From Algoriphagus halophilus (lineage in GTDB: Bacteria; Bacteroidota; Bacteroidia; Cytophagales; Cyclobacteriaceae): 64,000 nt of DNA. Made by a program: the position numbers and the translations under genes. The notes beneath the pieces are model-generated. The model had not been told where the DNA came from. It did not search any database and worked only from the letters and a program-made list of their open reading frames with translations. Positions 54,579 through 62,828 of the stretch are shown here, piece after piece. The DNA lies in NCBI RefSeq assembly GCF_900129785.1, contig NZ_FSRC01000001.1:2790001-2854000 (forward strand). Direction: 5' to 3'. The stretch's first letter is position 1. The number at the start of each line of letters is the position of its first letter.

Positions 54579-56966
54579 CTATTTTAAGGTTACCAAGGTT
54601 ACCCCAGCTCCACCACGATCAGGATGCTCGTCCTCCAACCTTGCTACTTGAGGCATAGTTCTCAATAAATTCCTGGTAATATCTCTTAGGATTCCATCAC
54701 CTTTTCCATGAACGATCCTTAGGTCTTTGACTCCAAACATAAATCCTTCATCAATAAATGTCTGGATGATCGACAGCACTTCTTCCCCCCTTTTTCCTCT
54801 CAAATCCAAGTTTGGAGAAAAATCCATGAGTTTCTCGTTGGTGTTATACCCACTTCTTTTGGAAGATGACTTCAATTCCTTTTTCACCTGGGTTTGGGAG
54901 ATTTTCTCCAATCTAGAAAGCTTAACATTGGATTTCAACTCTCCAATTGAAAGTTCCACTTCCTTATTTTTCACCTGAAGCACTTGAGCAATCGCTCCAT
55001 TATCTTTTAATCTGACCCAATCTCCATTGGAGATTTTGCCACCTATCACCACGATCTCCGGATCTTTAATGGCCATTTTTTCAGGTTTTACCTCCTCTTT
55101 AAATGTTTCGAGTTCCTGTCGGATTTTTTTTGTGGCCTCCTTATCTGCTTTGTCTTCCTTTATCTGACGGATAGTAGATTCGATTTTTTTATTGGTCTGA
55201 TCCAATAATGCTTTGGCTTCTTGTTTGGCCTCTTGAATGTATCGTTTTTTTGTAAGCTCTAAGGTTTCTTTCAGTTCATTGTATTCTCTGAGCCTGGTCT
55301 TGAGTAACCTTTCTTTTGCTTTGGCATCTGCCAATAGGCTGGTGTATTGATTCTTCTCATTTTCAAGCTGGGTCAACAATCTATCGTAGCGAACCCGTTC
55401 TTCTCCGATGTGATCCTTTGCATATTGAAGAATATCTTTGGATATCCCGATTTTGGAGGCAATTTCCAAAGCAAAAGAAGACCCGGGTTTACCAATTTCC
55501 AATTGATACATTGGCTCCAATTTATCCACATCATAGCGCATGGCTCCATTTACCAGCCCTTGGTTTTTATTGGCTACCTGTTTCAGGTTTCCATAATGGG
55601 TAGTCACAATACCAAAGGCTCCTAATTTATTCAAAGCCAGCAAAATTGATTCAGCAATCGCCCCTCCAAACTGTGGTTCCGTCCCTGTTCCAAATTCATC
55701 AATAAAGAGGATGGTTTTCCTGTTTGAAAATTGAGTAAAATGCTTCATACTCATTAAGTGTGAGCTATATGTACTCAAGTCATTTTCAAGATTCTGCTCA
55801 TCTCCAATATCAATGAAGAAATTATCAAAAAGTGAGCTTTTTGAATCAGGCTGGACAGGTATTAACAAACCACATTGCAACATATATTGAAGCAAAGCGA
55901 CCGTTTTGAGGGTAACAGACTTACCTCCTGCGTTGGGTCCTGAAATCACTAACAGACGCTCATGCCCTCCTAATTTCACATCCAAAGGAATGATCTTCTT
56001 TCCTTGGCTTTTCAAAGCCATTTCTAACAGGGGGTGCCTTGCTTTGGTCCAAGTCAGTTGTCTTTCTTTGGTAATCTCAGGTTTTACACTCTCTGTTTTC
56101 TGAGCAAATTTTGCTTTTGCCCTGACAAAATCCATCAAGCCCAGGTAATTTGTTGCTTTCCTTAATGCTGGGATTGCAGGTCTCAGTTTATCAGTTAGAG
56201 TCGTGAGTATTTTGATGATCTCACGGCGCTCCATGTATTCCAAATCCCTGATTTCATTATTGATATCCAAGGCCTCTTCTGGCTCCATAAAGACCGTTTG
56301 TCCCGTTGCAGATTCATCATGGATAAAGCCTCGTAGCTTCCTCTTATTTTCCGCTGCCACTGGAATCACCATTCGGCCTCCACGGATGGTCATCGCCGAA
56401 TCTTCAGGAGTTAGCCCTTTGGCCCTTGCCTCTTTAAAGATTCTTTCCATTACCTTTCTTAACCTTCCCTCTTCAAAAATGATCTGGTTCCTTATCAATT
56501 GAAGGTCTCTACTCGCATTACTCCTGATTTTCCCTTTTTCGTCGATTACTTGTTCTATCGATTTCAGCAAGCTTAAATCCAGATCAACCAATAAGCCTAA
56601 GAGTTGACTTAGGGCTGGGTATTCATCCACGAATTTTTTAAAAAATGTAATACATCCTCTCAAGGTATATAGGGCCAACTTCACTTCATGAAAGTCCTCC
56701 TGATCTAGAAATGCGCCTTCTAATTTGGCTTTTTCTAAAAAAGGATAAAGATTCGTGAAATTGGAGGAAGGAAAAACTTCCCCTGAAACCAGGATCTGAA
56801 AAAATTCATGAGTTTGGTCTAGGAGTTTTTCGACCAATTTGTGATCAGAGGAAAAGGAAACTTTATCTACATAACTCATTCCCAAAGGAGAAGTACATTC
56901 CTCCTTCAGCAATTCCTTGACCTTTCCGAAATTTATTTTTTGCTCTAAATTAGAGGGGTATATCAT
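54579..56966 (-). CDS. mutS2: MutS2 ATPase/endonuclease
   Basis: MutS-like ATPase with a C-terminal Smr nuclease domain, linked to suppression of recombination and, in some bacteria, ribosome rescue. The MutS core and clamp lack the mismatch-binding domain. Walker A is SGPNAGGKSVTLKT near residue 345, Walker B TILFIDEFGTGTEPQ. A long coiled coil (about 510-610) leads to the Smr domain (last 80 residues: LDLRGKRGEEVL, IVHGKGDGILR). Length 795 is typical. Its start shares a base with the stop of the DUF4296 gene (TAATG). Confidence 0.95.
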   Translation of the reverse strand: MIYPSNLEQKINFGKVKELLKEECTSPLGMSYVDKVSFSSDHKLVEKLLDQTHEFFQILVSGEVFPSSNFTNLYPFLEKAKLEGAFLDQEDFHEVKLALYTLRGCITFFKKFVDEYPALSQLLGLLVDLDLSLLKSIEQVIDEKGKIRSNASRDLQLIRNQIIFEEGRLRKVMERIFKEARAKGLTPEDSAMTIRGGRMVIPVAAENKRKLRGFIHDESATGQTVFMEPEEALDINNEIRDLEYMERREIIKILTTLTDKLRPAIPALRKATNYLGLMDFVRAKAKFAQKTESVKPEITKERQLTWTKARHPLLEMALKSQGKKIIPLDVKLGGHERLLVISGPNAGGKSVTLKTVALLQYMLQCGLLIPVQPDSKSSLFDNFFIDIGDEQNLENDLSTYSSHLMSMKHFTQFSNRKTILFIDEFGTGTEPQFGGAIAESILLALNKLGAFGIVTTHYGNLKQVANKNQGLVNGAMRYDVDKLEPMYQLEIGKPGSSFALEIASKIGISKDILQYAKDHIGEERVRYDRLLTQLENEKNQYTSLLADAKAKERLLKTRLREYNELKETLELTKKRYIQEAKQEAKALLDQTNKKIESTIRQIKEDKADKEATKKIRQELETFKEEVKPEKMAIKDPEIVVIGGKISNGDWVRLKDNGAIAQVLQVKNKEVELSIGELKSNVKLSRLEKISQTQVKKELKSSSKRSGYNTNEKLMDFSPNLDLRGKRGEEVLSIIQTFIDEGFMFGVKDLRIVHGKGDGILRDITRNLLRTMPQVARLEDEHPDRGGAGVTLVTLK

Positions 56967-57325
56967 TAGAAAATCTCTCCTTCGTCTTTTTTAATTCCAA
57001 TTGTTTCTCTTGCCGCCAACGAATCTAAAATTTGTGCATACATATTATCCATGATTCCTGGGTATTGCAGGTAGTATCGGAGGCTTTGAGTAAAAACTGA
57101 ATCTTCCACTTGATGTTTTTTGAAGACTTCTTTTTCCATTAGCTTGTATAAAACCTCAGAAGAATCATAGGCTACTGGTATTGCACTGGCAATCCCCTCC
57201 GTTATCTGTATATCAATCAGGACATTAATCATTTTATCCTGACTCAACAAACCTTCTGGTTTCTCATCTTCGGAGCAAGAGGCTACAAAAAGTAGACTTA
57301 AACAAATTAGTAGTAATCGTTTCAC
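56966..57325 (-). CDS. DUF4296 lipoprotein
   Basis: A 119-residue lipoprotein typical of Bacteroidota: signal ending at VASC, then SEDEKPEGLLSQDKMINVLIDIQITEG. Family function unknown. The start codon is GTG at 57325, needed for a complete signal peptide. It is translationally coupled to mutS2 through a 1-base overlap. The divergent gap to the DUF58 gene (106 bases) shows no clear promoter box. Confidence 0.8.
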   Translation of the reverse strand: MKRLLLICLSLLFVASCSEDEKPEGLLSQDKMINVLIDIQITEGIASAIPVAYDSSEVLYKLMEKEVFKKHQVEDSVFTQSLRYYLQYPGIMDNMYAQILDSLAARETIGIKKDEGEIF

Positions 57326-57431
57326 GATGTAAAATTATGGTTTTTTAACTGAAATTTCCTTCACCCTTCATATAAGACAAATTTTATAATTCAACCTGTT
57401 CCTATAAATTAGCCAGTTCAAATCACCAGGA

Positions 57432-58310
57432 ATGAATCAACTATTCAGTAAGCTTAGAAAATACGAGATAATGATCCGAAAAGTGGCAAACAACCACTTG
57501 CAAGGAGAATACCAATCTCTTTTCAAAGGCTCTGGCTTGGAATTTGACGACTTACGCCCCTATCAATACGGAGATGATGTAAGAACGATCGAATGGAAAG
57601 TGTCTGCAAAAGGTCATGGCACATTTGTAAAGACCTTTCGGGAAGACAAAGATCAATGTGTTTATTTCTTGTTGGACATCAGCGGAAGCCAAGATATTGG
57701 TCAAGTAGGAAACAAGAAAATAGATCAGGGTAAAACCATTGCCGGTGTTCTTAATCTGGCTGCTGTTTTTGATGGAAGTCAGGTTGGACTTATTAGCTTT
57801 TCTGATCAAAAAGAGAACCTGATTCTTCCTGGTAAAGGGCCAAAACAAGGTGTAAAGATGGTTAGAGGAATCTTTGAACATGAAAACAAATCTTTGAAAA
57901 CTGATTTGAATGCCATGTTTACCTTCGCCTTAAACCTTATCAAGAAAAGAAGTGTCATCATTGTGATTTCTGACTTTATTGATGAAGGATACGAAAGACC
58001 TTTCAGAGCCCTTGCAGAAAGACATGACTTGGTTGCAATCCAGTTGACTGATCCAAGGGAATCCGCCCTACCTTCACTGGGAATTATTCCTATCTATGAT
58101 AAAGAGAGAGGAAAAACCACTTGGGTAAATACAGCTTTCGGAAGCTTTTCAAAAAAAATAGCTGAAACCTTTTCTTCGGAACGAGTGAACCTTCAAGAAA
58201 TATGCAAAAAGAATCAGATCAATTACCTAAGTATTGATACGAGTCAAGATATTGTAGCCCCATTGATTGAATTATTTAAGTACAGAAACAAAAGAATGAA
58301 ACGTGGGTAA
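57432..58310 (+). CDS. DUF58 domain protein
   Basis: A DUF58/VWA-like protein with the signature FKGSGLEFDDLRPYQYGDDVRTIEWKVSAKG. A VWA-like part follows with DISGSQDIG, a MIDAS-like sequence, and the C-terminal ISDFIDEGYE. DUF58 proteins normally act with a MoxR AAA+ chaperone and VWA membrane proteins (the Bat operon). Here no moxR lies directly upstream, so that partner must be encoded elsewhere. The last 8 bases overlap the next gene. Confidence 0.85.
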   Translation: MNQLFSKLRKYEIMIRKVANNHLQGEYQSLFKGSGLEFDDLRPYQYGDDVRTIEWKVSAKGHGTFVKTFREDKDQCVYFLLDISGSQDIGQVGNKKIDQGKTIAGVLNLAAVFDGSQVGLISFSDQKENLILPGKGPKQGVKMVRGIFEHENKSLKTDLNAMFTFALNLIKKRSVIIVISDFIDEGYERPFRALAERHDLVAIQLTDPRESALPSLGIIPIYDKERGKTTWVNTAFGSFSKKIAETFSSERVNLQEICKKNQINYLSIDTSQDIVAPLIELFKYRNKRMKRG

Positions 58311-59199
58311 ACTAAGTAAGATCATTCTTTTATTTTTCCTCCCGATTCTAAGCTGGGCTCAAGAAGTCAAGATAGATGGATATTTTCTCCAGGATTCTGC
58401 AAAACTTGGAGAACGTGTAGGCTATGTTTTAAAAGCTACCTACCCTGAACAGAAACAACTCATCTTTCCTGATTCATTGTATGATTATTCTCCACTGGTA
58501 TTACTTGAAAAAAAGACATTTATTTCAAGTACTACAGAAGGAGTAACCAGTGATAGCACTATCTATTATGTATCCAACTTTTCCCTGGAGCCTAGTGTAT
58601 TTATGACACTCCCAGTATATGAGGTGGCTAGATACGATAGCATCACTCATTTTCCATTAGAGGCAGAATTAAAATTAAAACTCACCTTAGACAGCATTCC
58701 GGAGCAACCTGTTTTTCAGGAAAACAATGTATATCAACCCCTTGAAAAAGAATTTAATTGGATTGTTATAGGTGTCTTACTGGGTGGAATTGTTTTAGTA
58801 ATATTGGTATTCTATCTCCTATTCGCGGAACGTATAAAACGCCTATTGAAGGATAGAAGTCAAAAAAGAAGATGGAGGCAATTTGAAAAAGAATGGATCA
58901 AACAAACGACTCTTCTTACCCAAAATCCTAGCTTAGATCTAGCTGATGAAGTTCAGGGACTCTGGAAATCTTTTATGGAGAAACTCACTCATCTGCCTTT
59001 CCAGGAATGGACCTCCAGTGAAATCGGAGAAAAACTGGATGACCCTGAAGTTTTTAAAGCATTGAGAGCAATTGACTTGATCATTTATGCAGGGGTTTCA
59101 GAAAAAAGTGAAGAAGCTACTGATTATCTACTTCAGGTAGCAAAAGAAAAGCATTTAGAAAAACTAAACGAGATGAAGCATGCAAGAGCAACTAGCTGA
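58303..59199 (+). CDS. DUF4381-like membrane protein of the Bat operon
   Basis: GTG start. A signal-like hydrophobic segment (6-18, ending SWAQ) and one membrane helix (about 153-175) frame an external beta-rich domain, and a basic cytoplasmic tail follows (LKDRSQKRRWRQFEKEW). Position and layout match the small membrane proteins between DUF58 and BatA genes. Function unknown. It overlaps the upstream gene by 8 bases and the VWA gene by 20 bases. Confidence 0.7.
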   Translation: MGKLSKIILLFFLPILSWAQEVKIDGYFLQDSAKLGERVGYVLKATYPEQKQLIFPDSLYDYSPLVLLEKKTFISSTTEGVTSDSTIYYVSNFSLEPSVFMTLPVYEVARYDSITHFPLEAELKLKLTLDSIPEQPVFQENNVYQPLEKEFNWIVIGVLLGGIVLVILVFYLLFAERIKRLLKDRSQKRRWRQFEKEWIKQTTLLTQNPSLDLADEVQGLWKSFMEKLTHLPFQEWTSSEIGEKLDDPEVFKALRAIDLIIYAGVSEKSEEATDYLLQVAKEKHLEKLNEMKHARATS

Positions 59200-60223
59200 G
59201 TTTTTTAGCTGGTCTTGGTTTTTGCCTGAGACCTTCAAATCATACGAATGGGAAAATCTTTGGATTCTGCATTTGCTCTGGATCATTCCTGCGCTTATGC
59301 TTTTGAGAATTTTCGTGAAGTTTTTGAAAAATCCTGTTTTAGAGCTTTCACTTCCTAAAAGAGCCGCAAAAAACAATCCATGGACGTACCTTAGACTTAT
59401 TCCTACAGGATTCTTCTTCTTGGCCTTGGTCATGATCGTGATCGCCTTAGGAAGACCTCAGCGAAGTAACGAACGGGTAGAGCAATTTACGGAAGGAATA
59501 GACATTGTTTTAGTGATGGATATTTCGGAGTCCATGGATCTTCAGGATTTTACTCCGAATCGTTTGGAAGCCGCTAAATCCACTGCCGTTGACTTTATCA
59601 ATGGACGTTTTGGAGATAGAATTGGGATGGTGGTGTTTGCGGGAGAAGCGTATTCACTTGCACCATTGACGAATGATTATCAGCTATTGACAGATTTGAT
59701 AGAGGATATTTCATTTAATATGATGGAAGCAAAAGGTACAGCTATCGGATCGGCAATAGCTTCAGCAACCAATCGAATGAAAGAATCTGAGTCTGCTTCC
59801 AAAGTGTTGATTTTGTTGAGTGATGGTGAAAGCAATGCCGGGAATGTAGATCCACTGTTTGCGGCGGAGCTTGCCTCTGCATTGGACATTAAAATATATA
59901 CCATCGCTGTAGGAAAAGATGGAATGGTTCCATACGGGACTGATTTTTTTGGAAGACCTCAAATGGTCGAAAGTTACTTGGACGAAACTACCCTGAGAGA
60001 AATTGCTAAAATTGGGAATGGGGAGTTTTTCAGGGCTTCCGATGGCGGTACACTAAATAATATCTTTGAAAGAATTGATACCCTGGAAAAAGCTGAAGTG
60101 ATAGAAAATAGGTATAAGGAGACTTCAGATTATTATCGAGTTTATTTATTCTGGGGCATGCTATTATTCTTTATCTGGTTACTTCTGAAAAGTAGCTTTC
60201 TCAATAATTTCTTACTTGATTAA
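59180..60223 (+). CDS. batA: BatA-like VWA-domain membrane protein
   Basis: Membrane helices at about 28-46 and 73-91 precede a von Willebrand A domain with a complete MIDAS: D114-I-S116-E-S118, the Thr/Ser loop near 190 (AKGTAIGSAI), and DGESNAGN near 215. A last helix (315-338) anchors the C-terminus. Bat proteins support aerotolerance or cell-envelope integrity in Bacteroidota. The usual BatB and BatC-E genes do not follow; a terminator and hemN do, so this is a shortened Bat operon. Confidence 0.88.
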   Translation: MQEQLAEFFSWSWFLPETFKSYEWENLWILHLLWIIPALMLLRIFVKFLKNPVLELSLPKRAAKNNPWTYLRLIPTGFFFLALVMIVIALGRPQRSNERVEQFTEGIDIVLVMDISESMDLQDFTPNRLEAAKSTAVDFINGRFGDRIGMVVFAGEAYSLAPLTNDYQLLTDLIEDISFNMMEAKGTAIGSAIASATNRMKESESASKVLILLSDGESNAGNVDPLFAAELASALDIKIYTIAVGKDGMVPYGTDFFGRPQMVESYLDETTLREIAKIGNGEFFRASDGGTLNNIFERIDTLEKAEVIENRYKETSDYYRVYLFWGMLLFFIWLLLKSSFLNNFLLD

Positions 60224-60241
60224 TGACTCCATTAAGCAACT

Positions 60242-60270
60242 AAAACCTGATAAATATCAGGTTTTGTTCT
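60242..60270 (+). terminator. Terminator of the DUF58-BatA operon
   Basis: A perfect 11-bp stem (AAAACCTGATA 60242-60252 / TATCAGGTTTT 60255-60265) with a 2-base loop, followed by GTTCTT. Confidence 0.8.
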
Positions 60271-60301
60271 TATTCTAGTCAGTCAAAAAAAAGTCATTTA
60301 A

Positions 60302-60315
60302 GTACAGTTTTGTAC
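60302..60315 (+). promoter_or_regulatory. Inverted repeat upstream of hemN, possible oxygen-response site
   Basis: GTACA-GTTT-TGTAC is a perfect 5-bp inverted repeat with a 4-base centre, 12 bases before the hemN start. The layout resembles FNR/CRP-type sites, but the half-site is not the classic TTGAT. Confidence 0.35.
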
Positions 60316-60327
60316 AAAGAAAAAAGA

Positions 60328-61686
60328 ATGACTTTATCACCAGAACTTATAGAAAAGTATAATAAACCTGCCCCTCGTTATACTTCTTATCCAACGGTAC
60401 CACTTTGGGAAAATAATCTTCTTTCAGCAACTTGGGAAGCGCTTGTTCAAACTGCTTTTGAACAGTTTGGAGCGCAAGAAGGAATTACTTTGTACATCCA
60501 CCTTCCCTTTTGTGAAAGCCTTTGCTCCTATTGTGGCTGTAATAAGCGAATTACAAAAAACCATTCGGTAGAAATCCCTTATTTGGATGCTGTGCTAGCA
60601 GAATGGAAAAAATACCTGAAGCTTTTTAATAGCAAACCCAAACTAGCTGGAATTCATCTAGGCGGTGGAACACCTACCTTTTTCCAACCTGAGTCCTTAG
60701 AATATTTTCTGAGCGAAATTATTCAAAACGCTGAAGTCTTGGAATCGGCTGAATTCAGTTTTGAAGGGCATCCCAACAACACTACGTTGGCCCATTTACA
60801 AACCTTAAATAGTCTTGGATTTGATCGAGTGAGTTATGGAATTCAAGATTTTGACTCGAATGTACAGCAGGCTATTCACAGACTTCAACCTTTGGAAAAG
60901 GTAATTGAAGCTACTGAAAATGCCCGGAAATCAGGGTATACCTCCATTAACTTTGATTTGATTTATGGATTGCCACATCAGACTATAGCTTCTCTAGAGG
61001 ATACTTTTGAGAAGGTAGCTGATTTAAAACCAGACCGCATTGCTTTTTATTCTTATGCGCATCTACCAAGTGTTTTTCCTGCCCAAAAGAGCTTTGAAAG
61101 CTATTTGCCAGCGGATATTGAAAAGCGTGAACTTTATGAATTTGGAAGAAAAAAACTAATTGACCTGGGATACGAGGAGGTAGGAATGGACCATTTCGCC
61201 CTACCCAATGACCCCCTGAACTTGGCTAAGCATCAGGGTACTTTGCATAGAAATTTTATGGGCTATACCACCTCTCCTTCCAAGATATTGATTGGCTTGG
61301 GAGCAAGCAGTATTAGTGATATCCACCTTGGCTATGCTCAAAACGAAAAGAATATTGAAGCCTACAAAGAAACCTTGAACAAGGATCAATGGGCGATTCA
61401 AAAGGGACACGTTTTGACAGAGGATGATATTCAGATCAGGGAGATCATTCTGGACTTGATTTGTAGAAATGAAGCGCATATCCCTTTCAAGGTTTGGGAA
61501 AAGTTAAATGAAGATCAGATTTTCAAACTAAAAAATATGGAATCTGAAAATCTCGTTAGAATAGAAGACGAACAATTAATCATCACTGAAATAGGGGTGG
61601 CCATTATTCGTCATGTATGTAAGCAGCTAGACCTTAGATTGGCCGAAAACCAAAAACATCATCAGGTATTTAGCAAAGCCATTTAA
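60328..61686 (+). CDS. hemN: Oxygen-independent coproporphyrinogen III oxidase
   Basis: Radical SAM enzyme converting coproporphyrinogen III to protoporphyrinogen IX without oxygen. The cluster ligands C62, C66 and C69 are present (CESLCSYCGC), with C71 as in true HemN. The N-terminal NKPAPRYTSYPTVP and later HLGGGTPTFF, FEGHPNNT and SYGIQDFD are HemN-specific rather than HemW-like. ATG at 60328 is chosen; the frame from TTG 60310 overlaps the inverted repeat. Its stop overlaps the convergent safE-like stop by 3 bases. It faces a cbb3 assembly operon, fitting low-oxygen haem supply. Confidence 0.95.
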   Translation: MTLSPELIEKYNKPAPRYTSYPTVPLWENNLLSATWEALVQTAFEQFGAQEGITLYIHLPFCESLCSYCGCNKRITKNHSVEIPYLDAVLAEWKKYLKLFNSKPKLAGIHLGGGTPTFFQPESLEYFLSEIIQNAEVLESAEFSFEGHPNNTTLAHLQTLNSLGFDRVSYGIQDFDSNVQQAIHRLQPLEKVIEATENARKSGYTSINFDLIYGLPHQTIASLEDTFEKVADLKPDRIAFYSYAHLPSVFPAQKSFESYLPADIEKRELYEFGRKKLIDLGYEEVGMDHFALPNDPLNLAKHQGTLHRNFMGYTTSPSKILIGLGASSISDIHLGYAQNEKNIEAYKETLNKDQWAIQKGHVLTEDDIQIREIILDLICRNEAHIPFKVWEKLNEDQIFKLKNMESENLVRIEDEQLIITEIGVAIIRHVCKQLDLRLAENQKHHQVFSKAI

Positions 61687-62387
61687 CGACACATCGTAAT
61701 TTCAATTTGTTTAGCCCCATAGTCATAGACTTGCAAATCAGGGCTAAACCCGTGCAGCCCTAGGCCAAGTCCACGGAAAATAAATAGAATTCCAATCAGA
61801 ACTCCCAAATATGGGATGGCTGATTGGAATTTTTGTCTTAGGGAAAGGCTAAAAAGACTTCCTGAAATCATTAATGCCAATAAGAGGGGTACAGTACCCA
61901 ATCCAAAGAAAAACATGTATGCTGCTCCCAACCATGGATTTTGCAAGGCCAAAGCAGCAATAAGGGCCATATAGACCATGCCACAGGGCAATAATCCATT
62001 GATCATACCTGTACTAAAGTAAGCAGATGTCTTTCCAGACTTTAGATAGGTTCCTAAGGTCTTTTTAATCCATTTTACAAAGCCTGAAAAAATGGGAATG
62101 GATAAGAATTGATCTGATGTTTTAACTGATAGTGCAAGGATTAAAATAAGCACTCCCATCCCAATAGATAGGCCTTGTTGAACTCCTGCCAGTGCCAGAG
62201 AAAAACCAAGACTGCCTACCAGAAGCCCCAAAAGAGAGTAGGTAAGACTTCTTCCTACATGGTAGATAATTTTATTTCCTAAAAATTTATTTTTATTGGA
62301 GCCACCTACTGCCAATGCAATAGGCCCACACATTCCAACACAATGAAATGATCCCAAAAAGCCTAATATGACAGCAGTCCAAAGCAT
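61683..62387 (-). CDS. SafE/DsbD-like membrane protein (cbb3 assembly operon)
   Basis: A 234-residue sulfite exporter/SafE-type membrane protein of the kind encoded with ccoG and ccoH. The start GFLGSFHCVGMCGPIALAV carries C16 and C20, a metal- or thiol-related pair, and the later GLLPCGMVYMALI repeats the motif. About six helices. Related proteins act in copper or cytochrome oxidase assembly. ATG at 62387 forms the TGATG overlap with fixH; the frame extends further but duplicates fixH sequence. Confidence 0.85.
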   Translation of the reverse strand: MLWTAVILGFLGSFHCVGMCGPIALAVGGSNKNKFLGNKIIYHVGRSLTYSLLGLLVGSLGFSLALAGVQQGLSIGMGVLILILALSVKTSDQFLSIPIFSGFVKWIKKTLGTYLKSGKTSAYFSTGMINGLLPCGMVYMALIAALALQNPWLGAAYMFFFGLGTVPLLLALMISGSLFSLSLRQKFQSAIPYLGVLIGILFIFRGLGLGLHGFSPDLQVYDYGAKQIEITMCR

Positions 62388-62824
62388 CAAAAATTTAATT
62401 TCTTTTCTTGATAATATTCTACTCCATTTTCCACCCAATTTAACTGAGCTTTCCAATACCCACTTTTCAATTGATTAATTGGAACTTCAATAGACCTTTG
62501 GCTATTACCATCTAATTTAATTTTTTGGTCTAAGGCAGCATCGGAAGGTCTGAAAAGATGAAGAGTCCCAGAGGCACCTGAAGGAAGGTCCACCAATATC
62601 ATTTGCCCCTTCATATCAAAAGTCATTACATCCTTGTTTTGATCTAAGGTTGCCTGTTCTTTATCTATTTGATCCTGATAAACTATTTCCTTTTCATAAT
62701 AGCTTTCTGTCACCAACTCAATTCCATCCATTCTAACCGAAATAGTCACCATGGTCATGATGACCACAATAAAACCTAAAAACGAAAGGAATATTCCAGT
62801 TCCCCAATTCATAGTTAATTTCAT
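62387..62824 (-). CDS. fixH: FixH/CcoH family protein
   Basis: A single N-terminal membrane helix (about 8-29) is followed by a FixH signature region (MDGIELVTESYYEKEIVYQDQIDKE) and a small periplasmic beta sandwich (about 70-145). FixH/CcoH helps assemble the cbb3-type cytochrome c oxidase. Length 145 is usual. It starts 4 bases after the ccoG stop and ends overlapping the safE-like gene. Confidence 0.92.
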   Translation of the reverse strand: MKLTMNWGTGIFLSFLGFIVVIMTMVTISVRMDGIELVTESYYEKEIVYQDQIDKEQATLDQNKDVMTFDMKGQMILVDLPSGASGTLHLFRPSDAALDQKIKLDGNSQRSIEVPINQLKSGYWKAQLNWVENGVEYYQEKKLNF

Positions 62825-62828
62825 CGTT

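Noticed and set aside
60310..60327. TTG start for hemN
   Set aside because: An ATG six codons later fits HemN N-termini and the TTG falls inside an inverted repeat.
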